In this document: in pieces, positions 25,675 to 33,835 of the stretch
How positions within the stretch are numbered: the first letter of the stretch is position 1
How the letters are laid out: each line of letters opens with the position of its first letter
Source of the DNA: an uncultured Opitutia bacterium
Lineage (GTDB): Bacteria; Verrucomicrobiota; Verrucomicrobiia; Opitutales; Opitutaceae
Length of the DNA stretch: 64,000 nucleotides
Assembly: GCA_903839035.1 (NCBI GenBank)
Contig: CAIMAQ010000042.1
Span: 1-64,000, forward strand
Reading direction: 5' to 3'
Translations under genes and position numbers: made by a program
Notes under the pieces: model-generated
Seen by the model: only the letters and a program-made list of their open reading frames with translations
Databases searched by the model: none
Told to the model about the DNA's origin: nothing

Positions 25675-26571
25675 ATGGCTAAATATTTTTCGTCTGATGG
25701 CGTGGAAACCGTGAAACTCGACGAAGCCCGGCAGCAGGCGCTTCGCGATTTGCTCGACGATTCCAGCCCGTCCGTCCGCAAGGCCCTTCTCGCCCACTTC
25801 GCCGCCCTCGGCCCGGACGCCCTGCACTTCCTGCAGGCCACCGCGCGCGGCCACCACCGCGTCCTCGCCCGCCACGCAGCGTGGTTCCTCGAGGAGCTGA
25901 AATTTTCGGATCCCGTCGCGGAATTCCGCGGCTTCATCCGCTCGCTGAACTACGAGCTGGAGACGGGCGCGCTCCTCCTCAGCCGCACGGTGATGCCCCA
26001 GCTCGACGTGGGGGCGTGCTGCACCACGCTCGACGCGATCGCCGCCCGCTGCCGCGAGCTCATCAGCGAGCCCGCCAGCACCCGCCAGCAGTGCCGCATC
26101 ATCAACCGCGTGCTGTTCCACGAGTGGGGCTTTCACGGCAACGTCGAGCATTACACCGACCCGCTCAACAGCCTGCTCGACCAGGTCCTCATCCGCCGCA
26201 CCGGCATCCCGCTCTCGCTCAGCATCGTCTATCTCCTCGTCGCCGAGCGCCTCGGCCTCGCGCTGGAGCCGGTCGGCCTGCCCGGCCACTTCATCGTCGG
26301 CTGCTTCGAGGACTCCCCGCCCTTCTTCGTCGATCCCTTTGACAAGGGTGTCTTCCTCGACCCCGACGAGATCTACTCCCTGCTGCGCGCCAACCAGATC
26401 ACCCCGCAGGTCACCGATCTCGCCCCCACGCCCGTGCGGGAGGTGTTGTGCCGCAACTGCCGCAACCTGGTGAACCATTACACCGCCACCGGCGACGCCG
26501 AACGCGCGCGCCTGTTCGCGAGTTTTGTCACGGAGTTCGAGACCACCTACGAGCGCCACGCCCAGCCGTAG
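25675..26571 (+). CDS. SirB1-like transglutaminase-fold protein
   Basis: 298 residues. The C-terminal two thirds match the SirB1/transglutaminase-like family: NRVLFHEWGFHGN, NSLLDQVLIRRTGIPLSLSIVYLLVAERLGL and the catalytic-like VGLPGHFIVGC. The first 110 residues are helical and resemble HEAT-type repeats. The biochemical role is unknown in this family. ATG 25675 is preferred because upstream codons belong to the inverted repeat. Confidence 0.82.
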   Translation: MAKYFSSDGVETVKLDEARQQALRDLLDDSSPSVRKALLAHFAALGPDALHFLQATARGHHRVLARHAAWFLEELKFSDPVAEFRGFIRSLNYELETGALLLSRTVMPQLDVGACCTTLDAIAARCRELISEPASTRQQCRIINRVLFHEWGFHGNVEHYTDPLNSLLDQVLIRRTGIPLSLSIVYLLVAERLGLALEPVGLPGHFIVGCFEDSPPFFVDPFDKGVFLDPDEIYSLLRANQITPQVTDLAPTPVREVLCRNCRNLVNHYTATGDAERARLFASFVTEFETTYERHAQP

Positions 26572-26619
26572 GCGGGGTCACCTCGAATTACCCGACAAGG
26601 GCAAACCCTCGGCGGCTCG

Positions 26620-26660
26620 GATTTTGGGTGGTTCGTGTATTTCGTGGTGATATTCCGGAA
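26620..26660. repeat. TTCGTGTATTTCGTGGTGA half-element
   Basis: The stretch GGTTCGTGTATTTCGTGGTGA just upstream of aroE matches the right half of repeats seen at 21472, 33775 and 50180-50228. The left partner is missing or degenerate here. Confidence 0.45.
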
Positions 26661-26683
26661 GATTGTTCTGCTGACGTGAACGC

Positions 26684-27601
26684 ATGAGCGCCGACGCCGT
26701 CCACACCCTGTCCGACCTCGAGTCGTGGTCGCGCCCCGGCACCTCTCTGGCCGTGCTCGGGCAGCCGATCGGGCACTCCATCAGCCCGGCGATGCACAAC
26801 GCCGCCCTGGCCGACATCGCCCTCTCCAATCCGGCGTTTGCCGACTGGCGGTATTTCCGCTTTGAGATCCCCCCGGCCGACCTGCCCCGCGCTCTCGAGC
26901 TGTTCCAGGCGAAGAAATTCCGCGGCCTCAACCTCACCGTGCCGCACAAGGTCCTCGCCTTCGACCGCGTCGCCTCCGTCGCCGAGGCCGCGCGACCCGT
27001 CGGCGCCGTCAACACCCTGCTCTGGGAGGCCCGCGGCTGGCGCGGCCACAACACCGATGGCTACGGTTTGGTCGGCGGCCTGCGCCAGGATCTCGGCTGC
27101 GACCTTGCGGGCCAGCATGTGATCCTGCTCGGTGCCGGCGGCGCGGCCCGCAGCGCCGGCGTCGAATGTCTGCGCCGGAATTGCGCGTCGCTGAGCATCG
27201 CCAACCGCACCCGCGAAAATCTTGACGCCCTGCTCGCCGTCCTGGCCCCGCTGGCGGGCGGGATTCCTCTGCGCGGTTTCGCGCCCGACACCCCGCCGGC
27301 CGACCTGCCCGCGGGCGCCGTCGTGATCAACGCCACCAGCGCCGGCCTGCGCGCGGCGGATCCGGCGCCGATTGAATTGCAGCGGCTGCCCCGTCCCGCC
27401 AGCGTGTTCGACATGATTTACAACCCGCCGCAGACCCCGCTGTTGCGCGCCGCGGCGGCGCTCGGCCTGCCCCAGGCCAACGGCCTTTCAATGCTCGTTC
27501 ACCAGGGAGCCAAATCCCTCGAGATCTGGAGCGGCATTCCCGCCGGCGGCACCGCCCCCGTCATGCAGGCCGCCGCCCGCGCGGCGTTGAATCTCAAGTA
27601 A
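26684..27601 (+). CDS. aroE: shikimate dehydrogenase
   Basis: Reduces 3-dehydroshikimate to shikimate with NADPH in the aromatic amino acid pathway. Of the 305 residues, the substrate motif HSISPAMHN is at 31-39, the catalytic lysine is K89 (NLTVPHK) and the aspartate is D125 (HNTDGYG). NADP is bound by GAGGAARS near 146. The length is normal apart from about 18 extra N-terminal residues. The next gene follows after 2 bases, so aroE and the prepilin peptidase gene are probably cotranscribed. Confidence 0.95.
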   Translation: MSADAVHTLSDLESWSRPGTSLAVLGQPIGHSISPAMHNAALADIALSNPAFADWRYFRFEIPPADLPRALELFQAKKFRGLNLTVPHKVLAFDRVASVAEAARPVGAVNTLLWEARGWRGHNTDGYGLVGGLRQDLGCDLAGQHVILLGAGGAARSAGVECLRRNCASLSIANRTRENLDALLAVLAPLAGGIPLRGFAPDTPPADLPAGAVVINATSAGLRAADPAPIELQRLPRPASVFDMIYNPPQTPLLRAAAALGLPQANGLSMLVHQGAKSLEIWSGIPAGGTAPVMQAAARAALNLK

Positions 27602-27603
27602 CC

Positions 27604-28512
27604 ATGTCTTCCTACCACCAGTTCGCCGTCACGTTTCCCTGGTTCTTCCCCGCCGCGGCGGCGCTGTTCGGCGCGATGGTCGGGAGTTTCCTCAATGTCT
27701 GCATCTACCGCATCCCCGCGGAGCAGTCGATCGTCACACCCGGCTCGCACTGCGCCTGCGGGAAACCCATCGCGTGGTACGACAACATCCCGGTGCTCAG
27801 CTGGTTCATCCTGCGGGGCAAGGCGCGCTGCTGTGGCCGGCCTTATTCGTTCCGTTACGCCTTCGTCGAGCTCCTGACCGCCGGCCTCTTCCTCGCCTGC
27901 TGGCTGCTGTTCCCGCCGGCCAAGGCCGCCTGCGGCATGGTGTTCGTGAGCGTGCTCGTCGCCGCCACCTTCATCGACCTCGATCACATGATCATCCCGG
28001 ACGCGTTCACGATCGGCGCCGGGCTCCTGGGCGTGCTGCTGTCGTTCCTCATTCCCGCACTCCACGGCCAGCACGGCGAGATTTACATCGTGGACAGCCT
28101 GCGTTCCGGGACCGCGGGTTTGCAGGGGTTGCTCATCGGCTCCGGCCTCGTGCTCTGGATCGCGCTGCTCGCCGAGATGGCGCTCAAGAAGGAGGCCATG
28201 GGCTTCGGCGACGTGAAATTCGTCGGCATGATCGGCGCGTTCTGCGGCTGGCAGGGCGCCGTGTTCTCCGTGTTCGGCGGCGCCGTCGTCGGCACGGTCT
28301 GGTTTATCCTCGCCCTCCTGTGGCAGAAAGTCGCCGGGAAACCCGCCGCCCTCGCCCCGCCCTCCGAAACTCCCGAAGGTGAGGCGGCCCCGCTCGGCTT
28401 CGGCATGCATGTGCCGTTCGGCCCGATGCTGGCCATCGCCGGCCTGCTCTACTTCCTCCTCTTCCACCGCTGGGTCGCGGCGTATTTTTCCACGCTCAGC
28501 GAGCTACTGTAA
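27604..28512 (+). CDS. pilD: type IV prepilin peptidase / N-methyltransferase
   Basis: 302 residues, polytopic membrane protease that cleaves prepilin leaders. The catalytic aspartates are D125 (FIDLDHMIIPD) and D203 (GFGDVK). The N-terminal domain with GSFLNVCIYRIP, thought to carry the methyltransferase function, is present. Its cysteines are C50, C52, C76 and C77, tighter than the usual two CxxC pairs. The gene begins 2 bases after aroE, and its 3' end overlaps the convergent galactokinase gene by 9 bases. Confidence 0.93.
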   Translation: MSSYHQFAVTFPWFFPAAAALFGAMVGSFLNVCIYRIPAEQSIVTPGSHCACGKPIAWYDNIPVLSWFILRGKARCCGRPYSFRYAFVELLTAGLFLACWLLFPPAKAACGMVFVSVLVAATFIDLDHMIIPDAFTIGAGLLGVLLSFLIPALHGQHGEIYIVDSLRSGTAGLQGLLIGSGLVLWIALLAEMALKKEAMGFGDVKFVGMIGAFCGWQGAVFSVFGGAVVGTVWFILALLWQKVAGKPAALAPPSETPEGEAAPLGFGMHVPFGPMLAIAGLLYFLLFHRWVAAYFSTLSELL

Positions 28513-29646
28513 CGCCGCGCCGTCGCCCGACTGCGCGCGCAGCACCTCGGGCCGGGAACCGAATTTCTTCGCGTAGGCCTCCGCCACCGCCGCCGCCTGG
28601 GTCTCGCTGAACTCCGGCGACGTCACCGCCATCACCGCCCCGCCAAAGCCGCCGCCCGTGAGCCGCGCGCCAAACACCTGCGGCGCCACCGCCAGCTGAT
28701 CCACCAGGAAATCGAGCTCGGGGGTGCTGTTCTCGAACAGGGTCTGCGAGCTGCGATGGGACGCCGTGAGCAACCTGCCCACCGCCGCCAGGTCGCCCGC
28801 ACGCAGCGCCACCCCGGTCGCATCCACCCGCGCAATCTCGTCCACCACGTGCTTCGCCCGCCGGAACTCCACCGGCGGCAGCTGGGCCCGCGCGGCTTCC
28901 ACGGACGCCGGTGTCGCATCCGCGAGGAGTGCCACGCCGAGCAATTTCGCCGCCGTCATGCACTCACGGTGACGCGCCGCGTACAGCCCGTCCACCAGCG
29001 CGTGCTTCGTGTGCGTGTTGAACACCCAGAACCGTGCCGCCGCCGGCAACGGCACCGTGGCGAATCTCGGCCCGCGGCAGTCAATGAACACGAGGTGGTG
29101 CTGTTGCCCAAAGCCCGACACCCCCTGGTCCAGGACGCCGCAGGGCACGCCGACGAAGTGATTCTCCGCGTGCTTGCACAGCATCACGACGGTCTCGCGC
29201 GGCGCCTGCTGCCCGCTCAGTTCGAGGAACGCCAGCGCCGCCGCCAGCTCGAGCGCCGCACTGCTGCTCAGCCCCGCCCCCGAGGGCAGGTCGGACATCG
29301 CCAGAAAATCAAAACCCGCCGGGAACCGCAGGTTGAATTTCGGCAGGGCCGCGATGACCCCCAGGGGGTAATTTGCCCAGCTGGCCGGGCCGCTCTGCTT
29401 CGCCGGCGAATCTCCTGCGGGCACGGTAACCAACGCCGCCTGCCTCTCGCTGCCCAGCCGCCACTGCCCATCGTCGCGCGACGCCACCGCCACCCAGACA
29501 CTGCGGTCAATGGACACGCCCAGCACCGTGCCGCCGTTGTAGTCGGTGTGGTTGCCAATGAATTCGAGCCGACCCGGAGCCCGCGCGATCACCGCCGGCG
29601 ACCGGCCAAACCGCACGTGAAAGGCCGCAATGAGTTTATCCTTCAC
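28504..29646 (-). CDS. galK: galactokinase
   Basis: About 380 residues of the GHMP kinase family, phosphorylating galactose at C1 for the Leloir pathway. The sugar-binding signature APGRLEFIGNHTDYNGG is near the N-terminus, the ATP motif LPSGAGLSSSAALE near 120 and the third motif GARLTGGGFGGAV near 335. GTG 29646 lies 3 bases after the HU stop codon; a TTG at 29652 overlapping that stop is the alternative. It is the last gene of a ygfZ, small ORF, HU, galK run. No galT or galE is visible. Confidence 0.93.
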   Translation of the reverse strand: MKDKLIAAFHVRFGRSPAVIARAPGRLEFIGNHTDYNGGTVLGVSIDRSVWVAVASRDDGQWRLGSERQAALVTVPAGDSPAKQSGPASWANYPLGVIAALPKFNLRFPAGFDFLAMSDLPSGAGLSSSAALELAAALAFLELSGQQAPRETVVMLCKHAENHFVGVPCGVLDQGVSGFGQQHHLVFIDCRGPRFATVPLPAAARFWVFNTHTKHALVDGLYAARHRECMTAAKLLGVALLADATPASVEAARAQLPPVEFRRAKHVVDEIARVDATGVALRAGDLAAVGRLLTASHRSSQTLFENSTPELDFLVDQLAVAPQVFGARLTGGGFGGAVMAVTSPEFSETQAAAVAEAYAKKFGSRPEVLRAQSGDGAALQ

Positions 29647-29648
29647 GG

Positions 29649-29924
29649 TCAAACCGCCGCCTTGAGCGCGAGCCCGGCCTTGAACCGGATGGTTTTCATC
29701 GCGCGGATCTTCATCGGCTGGCGGGTGTGCGGGTTGTAGCCGCGCCGGGCCGCGCGCGTCGCGATGTCGAACGTGCCAAAGCCGACCAGCTGCACCTCCC
29801 GGTCGCGCTGGATGCCCTTGCCCACCGCCGCGAGCACAGCGTCCACCGCGCGCTCCGCCGCGGCCTTGGAGGTTTCCGCCCCGAGGCGGCTCTGCACTTC
29901 GTCGATCAATTCGGCTTTGTTCAT
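29649..29924 (-). CDS. HU/IHF-family DNA-binding protein
   Basis: 91 residues, the usual HU length. MNKAELIDEVQSRLG opens the helical part. GFGTFDIATRAARRGYNPHTRQPMKI forms the beta arm that bends DNA. It compacts the chromosome as a dimer. ATG 29924 is chosen; reading upstream to 30038 adds arginine-rich residues unlike HU. It sits tightly upstream of galK, an uncommon arrangement. Confidence 0.93.
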   Translation of the reverse strand: MNKAELIDEVQSRLGAETSKAAAERAVDAVLAAVGKGIQRDREVQLVGFGTFDIATRAARRGYNPHTRQPMKIRAMKTIRFKAGLALKAAV

Positions 29925-29988
29925 GGGAAAATCTGAGGGAAAAGACGTCCCAACGAAGCTACGCCGGCGCATGCGGCGCAATCCCATT

Positions 29989-30213
29989 TCAAGCGGGCGG
30001 CGGACTCGTCGGCGGAAAACCCGGCGGCGTCTCGCCATTGCGGCCCTTGATCACAAGATTCAGGAGATGCGTCAGCGCCGCCTCGCGCGTGATCCCGCGT
30101 TCCGTCGCCAGTTGCGCCGCGCGTTTCTGCAGCTGCGCCGCCATCGTCGCCGCCTGCGCCGGGCTTGAACCCAGTTTCACGCACAAGGCCTGGAGCTGTT
30201 CGTCCTCGGTCAT
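29989..30213 (-). CDS. small protein of unknown function
   Basis: 74 residues, predicted helical (ATMAAQLQKRAAQLATERGITREAALTHLLNLVIKG), with a Pro-rich C-terminal tail. I do not recognise the family. Its ATG overlaps the YgfZ stop codon by 4 bases, which argues strongly that it is translated and coupled to ygfZ. The helix pattern could suit a small adaptor or antitoxin-like protein, but nothing supports a specific function. Confidence 0.6.
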   Translation of the reverse strand: MTEDEQLQALCVKLGSSPAQAATMAAQLQKRAAQLATERGITREAALTHLLNLVIKGRNGETPPGFPPTSPPPA

Positions 30214-31088
30214 GGCGTGTCCGCGAAATGAACGACGGCCGCACCGTCAGCCGTGAGCGCCAGCCCGGCTTCGCGCTGCAGCTGCACCAGCGAAACCAGC
30301 GCAAGCCCGATCCAGCCGGTGCCCTCCCTCACGGTGGAGCGGAGTTCGCCCGCCTTGCGCGCACCCTGGAAAACCGGCGTCAGGCGCTCCGGCGGTTCGC
30401 CGGGTCCGCGCACGCGAAGCAGGCGGCGGCGCACCTGGCCGAGGTTTTTCAGTCGCGCCATCACTTCCTGCCCGAGATAACAGCCCTTCGTGTACGAGAT
30501 CGCGTCGGTCTCCAGCCCGCCTTCGTTCGGCAGATCCGCCGGACCGAGGTCCGCCGGCACCGCGGGAATCCCGGCGGTGATCCGCAACGTTTCCATTTGC
30601 GTGGACGTCAGCTCCATTTTGTCCGCCAACTTCGCCGTCAGCGCAGCTTCCATCTCCGCGGGAAAAATTATCTCGGTCTGCAGGTCGCGCGTGCGCCGCC
30701 CGGGAAAATTCCATGCCGGTGCGGCCAGCCCCAGTTCCGCGGCCGCGTTGGCGCCGAAAACCGTGAGTCCGCGCGTGGCCGCGGTGACGTCCTCGATCAC
30801 CACATCGTCCGCGATGATGTACGCCTCAAGCCGCTCGCGTATCACCGCTACGGGCGAAAAATAGCTCACAATCCACGCCTCCTGCGGTGACGTTTTGCGC
30901 ACGAAACTGTCCGCCAGGACTTTTCCCTTCTGATTCAGCCACAACCCGTAGGTCGCCCCGTTGTTTTTTCCCTGTTGCAAATCATTGGTAAACTGCCCCT
31001 GCAGAAAGGTTAGTGAATCTTCGCCCGAAACCCGCAGGCAGGCCGCTGGACTCCAGCGGTAAAAACTCTCCTGGGCAGCCAGATTCAT
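30210..31088 (-). CDS. ygfZ: YgfZ/GcvT-like folate-binding iron-sulfur maturation protein
   Basis: 292 residues of the YgfZ family, related to aminomethyltransferase GcvT. It helps maintain or assemble certain Fe-S proteins in a folate-dependent way. The diagnostic KGCYLGQE motif is present at about 198-205, and the N-terminal LRVSGEDSLTFLQGQFTND matches the family. It is the first gene of the minus-strand run toward HU and galK. The AT-rich gap upstream probably contains its promoter. Confidence 0.92.
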   Translation of the reverse strand: MNLAAQESFYRWSPAACLRVSGEDSLTFLQGQFTNDLQQGKNNGATYGLWLNQKGKVLADSFVRKTSPQEAWIVSYFSPVAVIRERLEAYIIADDVVIEDVTAATRGLTVFGANAAAELGLAAPAWNFPGRRTRDLQTEIIFPAEMEAALTAKLADKMELTSTQMETLRITAGIPAVPADLGPADLPNEGGLETDAISYTKGCYLGQEVMARLKNLGQVRRRLLRVRGPGEPPERLTPVFQGARKAGELRSTVREGTGWIGLALVSLVQLQREAGLALTADGAAVVHFADTP

Positions 31089-31204
31089 TGATTTAATAAG
31101 ATGCTATTTTTCAGCTACTAGCAAAATTAAGTGGAAGAAATTGATAACTTTAAGTTGACGATGCGGGAAACGGGTTTACCTATCAACTCATCAGTTTAGC
31201 ACTT

Positions 31205-31229
31205 CTCCCGCCTAGCGGGAGTTTTGGGG
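31205..31229 (+). terminator. hairpin terminator 1
   Basis: CTCCCGC and GCGGGAG pair perfectly around a CTA loop and are followed by TTTT. Seven G/C-rich base pairs plus a short T-run suit factor-independent termination on the + strand. Confidence 0.6.
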
Positions 31230-31245
31230 TAACTAAGAAAGCAAA

Positions 31246-31283
31246 GGCCGGCCACATAGGGGTATGTGGCCGGCCACTTTTTT
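31246..31283 (+). terminator. hairpin terminator 2
   Basis: Thirteen perfectly paired bases (GGCCGGCCACATA with TATGTGGCCGGCC) around a GGGG loop are followed by AC and six T. It is the clearest terminator-like structure in the window and stands 134 bases before the DAHP synthase start. Confidence 0.75.
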
Positions 31284-31416
31284 GGCCAAATCCCATGGAT
31301 TTCCTGGTTTTTACCCCTGTGGGACACCCCGCCTTGGCGGGATGAAGCTGCTAACCTTCCGGCGCGATCGCCGCGGGCTTGCGCCTTTCCCTCCCGCCCC
31401 GCCAAGCTGACGGTTC

Positions 31417-32472
31417 ATGCAGAGAACATCGGACATCAATGTCGTCGAGACCCGCGCCTTGCCCTCACCCGCCGCCTTGCTGGCGGAGCTGCCCAAGAGC
31501 GAGTCCCAGGCCGAGTTTGTCACCCGCACGCGCCAGGACATCCACCGCGTCATCTTCACGGACGACCGTCGTTTTCTCCTGATCATCGGCCCGTGTTCCA
31601 TCCATGACCTGGACGCCGGCCGCGACTACGCCCGCCGCCTGGCGGCCCTCGCCCGCGAGGTGTCCGACCGCGTGATGATCGTCATGCGCGTGTATTTCGA
31701 GAAACCGCGCACCACCGTGGGCTGGAAAGGCCTCATCATGGACCCGCACCTCGACGGCTCCCATGACATCGCCGCCGGCCTGCGCCTCGCGCGCACGTTC
31801 CTGCGCGACGTACTCGACCTCGGGCTGCCCACCGCGACGGAACTGCTCGATCCCATCACGCCGCAGTACATCGCCGACCTCATCTGCTGGTCCGCCATCG
31901 GCGCCCGCACCGCCGAGTCGCAAACGCACCGCCAGATGGCCTCGGGTCTCTCGATGCCGCTGGGTTTCAAGAATGGCACCGACGGCTCCATCCCCACGGC
32001 GATCAACGCCATCAAGGCCGCCGCCCAGCCGCACACCTTCCTCGGCATCAACCTCGACGGTGCCGCCTCCGCCATCGTCACCCGCGGCAACCCCGCGTGC
32101 CACGTCGTCCTCCGCGGCGGCGCCACCGGCCCGAACTACTCTCCGGCGCACATCGCCCAGACCGAGGCGCTGCTCACCAAGGCCGGCCTCATCAAGTCCA
32201 TCCTCGTCGACTGCTCCCACGACAACTCCGCCAAGCAGCCCGAGCGCCAGCCCGAGGTGACGCGCGAAATTCTCGCGCAGATCGCCGCCGGCAACACCTC
32301 CATCATCGGGGCGATGATCGAGAGCAACCTCGGCGCCGGCAGCCAGCCCTTCCCGCAGCCGAAGGACAAACTGAAGTACGGCATTTCCATCACCGACGCC
32401 TGCATCGACTGGCCGACGACGGAGAGCCTTGTCCGCGAGCTCCACACCGCCCTCGCCCCGCGGTTTGCGTAA
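31417..32472 (+). CDS. 3-deoxy-7-phosphoheptulonate synthase (AroF/G/H class)
   Basis: Condenses phosphoenolpyruvate and erythrose 4-phosphate, the first step of the shikimate pathway. The 351 residues match the class I alpha enzymes of the AroF/G/H type: IIGPCSIHD, RVYFEKPRTTVGWKGL and LSMPLGFKNGTDG, with the metal-binding DCSHDNSAK. Which feedback amino acid applies cannot be told. The upstream gap contains two hairpins that could influence its transcription. aroE is 4 kb away. Confidence 0.95.
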   Translation: MQRTSDINVVETRALPSPAALLAELPKSESQAEFVTRTRQDIHRVIFTDDRRFLLIIGPCSIHDLDAGRDYARRLAALAREVSDRVMIVMRVYFEKPRTTVGWKGLIMDPHLDGSHDIAAGLRLARTFLRDVLDLGLPTATELLDPITPQYIADLICWSAIGARTAESQTHRQMASGLSMPLGFKNGTDGSIPTAINAIKAAAQPHTFLGINLDGAASAIVTRGNPACHVVLRGGATGPNYSPAHIAQTEALLTKAGLIKSILVDCSHDNSAKQPERQPEVTREILAQIAAGNTSIIGAMIESNLGAGSQPFPQPKDKLKYGISITDACIDWPTTESLVRELHTALAPRFA

Positions 32473-32487
32473 GCCCCGTGTCCCGCC

Positions 32488-33732
32488 ATGCGACCTGAAC
32501 CGGCGCGGAATCATTCAGGTCGCCTGATCGTCCTCACGATCGTCCTGGTCTCCACGCTGGCCATCAGTGGGATGATCCAGCTTCGCGGCTGGCAGTCGGG
32601 CTGGCGGTTTTTCGGCGTCGCCACGCGCGACGTCGCCTGGCTCGACCTCAGGGTGATCACCTCCGCGGCCCAAACCGCCGCCGAGGGGGGCAATCCCTAC
32701 GTGGCCAATCCCCACGATCCCGCCGGGCGCCCGCTCAACTATCCCTCGCCCTGGCTCTGGTTTTTCCCGGGCAATCTCACTGCGCCGGCCCACACCGCGG
32801 TCGCCCTGGGCTTCGCCGCGGCCGCGTTCGGCACCCTGTTGCTCGGGATGAAAGCCTTCGGCTGGCGCGCCGGCTCCTTCGTCGGACTGCTGGTCGTTTC
32901 GCCGTCGCTGCTGCTGGCGGTGGAACGCGGCAACACCGACCTCCCCATTTTCGCGGTGACCGGACTGTCCCTGCTCGCCCTCGATTCCGACCGCCGCTGG
33001 CTGGCCTTGGTGGGCGTGGTGGGCTTGCTGCTCGCCAGCGTCCTGAAGCTGTTTCCCGTTGTGACGCTCGTGATTGTGGCCCTGGCCGGCCCGGCCTTGC
33101 TGCGACGGCCCGCGCAAGTCGCGCTCGCGCTGTTCGCCCTGTGGCTCGGCCTGCACTGGTCCGAAACGCTCGCGACGCTCGTCAACACGCGCGCCGGCGT
33201 CGGCGCCGTTCATTCTTACGGCCGCACCGTCCTGCCGTTCGCCTTGGAACTCTACACCCGCGCCCATGGACAGGTCCTCGACCGCGCGCCGCTCGATCTG
33301 CTCGCCAACGTGCTCACCGCGATCGTCCTGACAGCCGCAGCCTGGCTGGGGTTCAAGCTCGCCGACCGGGCGCCGTTTCCCCAAGCGCTCACCCTCGAGG
33401 AAACCGGCTTCCTGACGGGCGCGGCGATCTTCGTGTTCACCTTCGTGGCCGGCGCCAGCTTCAATTACCGGCTGTGGTTGCTGCTGTTCACCCTGCCGTG
33501 GTTGCTGTCCAAGGCCGGCTCCCACCTCCCGGAATCGCGCTGGGTCCGCCTCGCCCTGGTGTGTTTTTTCGTCCTGAGCTGGGCCAGCGCCGTCTGGTGG
33601 GTGCCGCTCGTCTGGGCCGCGCAAGCCGCTGGCTGGCTGTTGTGCGCCGCGCTCACCGTCTTGCTGGCCCGCTTCGCCACCTCATGGCTGACCTCGGGAA
33701 GGGCCCCGAAACCACCGGGGCAAGGCCAGTAG
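32488..33732 (+). CDS. GT87-like polytopic membrane glycosyltransferase
   Basis: 414 residues with about ten hydrophobic helices. Early features DLRVITSAAQTAAEGGNPYVANPHDP and NYPSPWLWFFP resemble DUF2029/GT87 lipid-linked mannosyltransferases, which use polyprenyl-phosphate sugars. VERGNTDLPIFAVTGLS fits the same group. A role in cell-envelope glycan synthesis is inferred. It follows the DAHP synthase gene by 15 bases, so the two may share a transcript without a shared pathway. Confidence 0.72.
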   Translation: MRPEPARNHSGRLIVLTIVLVSTLAISGMIQLRGWQSGWRFFGVATRDVAWLDLRVITSAAQTAAEGGNPYVANPHDPAGRPLNYPSPWLWFFPGNLTAPAHTAVALGFAAAAFGTLLLGMKAFGWRAGSFVGLLVVSPSLLLAVERGNTDLPIFAVTGLSLLALDSDRRWLALVGVVGLLLASVLKLFPVVTLVIVALAGPALLRRPAQVALALFALWLGLHWSETLATLVNTRAGVGAVHSYGRTVLPFALELYTRAHGQVLDRAPLDLLANVLTAIVLTAAAWLGFKLADRAPFPQALTLEETGFLTGAAIFVFTFVAGASFNYRLWLLLFTLPWLLSKAGSHLPESRWVRLALVCFFVLSWASAVWWVPLVWAAQAAGWLLCAALTVLLARFATSWLTSGRAPKPPGQGQ

Positions 33733-33774
33733 TTTTCATAACCCAGGCGACTTACAGGCTTCAGATTCAGCCCC

Positions 33775-33815
33775 CGGCTAATTCTTTCGTGTTTTTCGCT
33801 GATTTCATGGTTACC
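33775..33815. repeat. TTTCGTGTTTTTCGC half-element
   Basis: ATTCTTTCGTGTTTTTCGCTG and the ATGGTTACC that follows match the right half of the repeats at 21472, 26620 and 50180-50228. It ends about 20 bases before the malate dehydrogenase start. Confidence 0.45.
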
Positions 33816-33835
33816 TCCTCCTCTCCCTTTCCCTC

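Larger units (their letters stand above)
31089..31416. other. AT-rich divergent region with two strong hairpins; possible small RNA
   Basis: The first 110 bases are far more AT-rich than the surroundings, with ttgaca-like (TTGACG at 31155) and TATCAA-like stretches. Two strong hairpins with T-runs follow on the + strand at 31205-31225 and 31246-31275. No protein gene on the + strand ends here, so they may terminate a short non-coding RNA or a leader of the DAHP synthase gene. A 12-codon frame at 31161-31199 has no aromatic codons, which argues against classical attenuation. A third small hairpin (CCCGCC TT GGCGGG) is at 31329. Confidence 0.5.

Noticed and set aside
31161-31199. Aromatic-amino-acid attenuation leader before the DAHP synthase gene
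   Set aside because: The short frame contains no Trp, Tyr or Phe codons, so classical attenuation is not supported.
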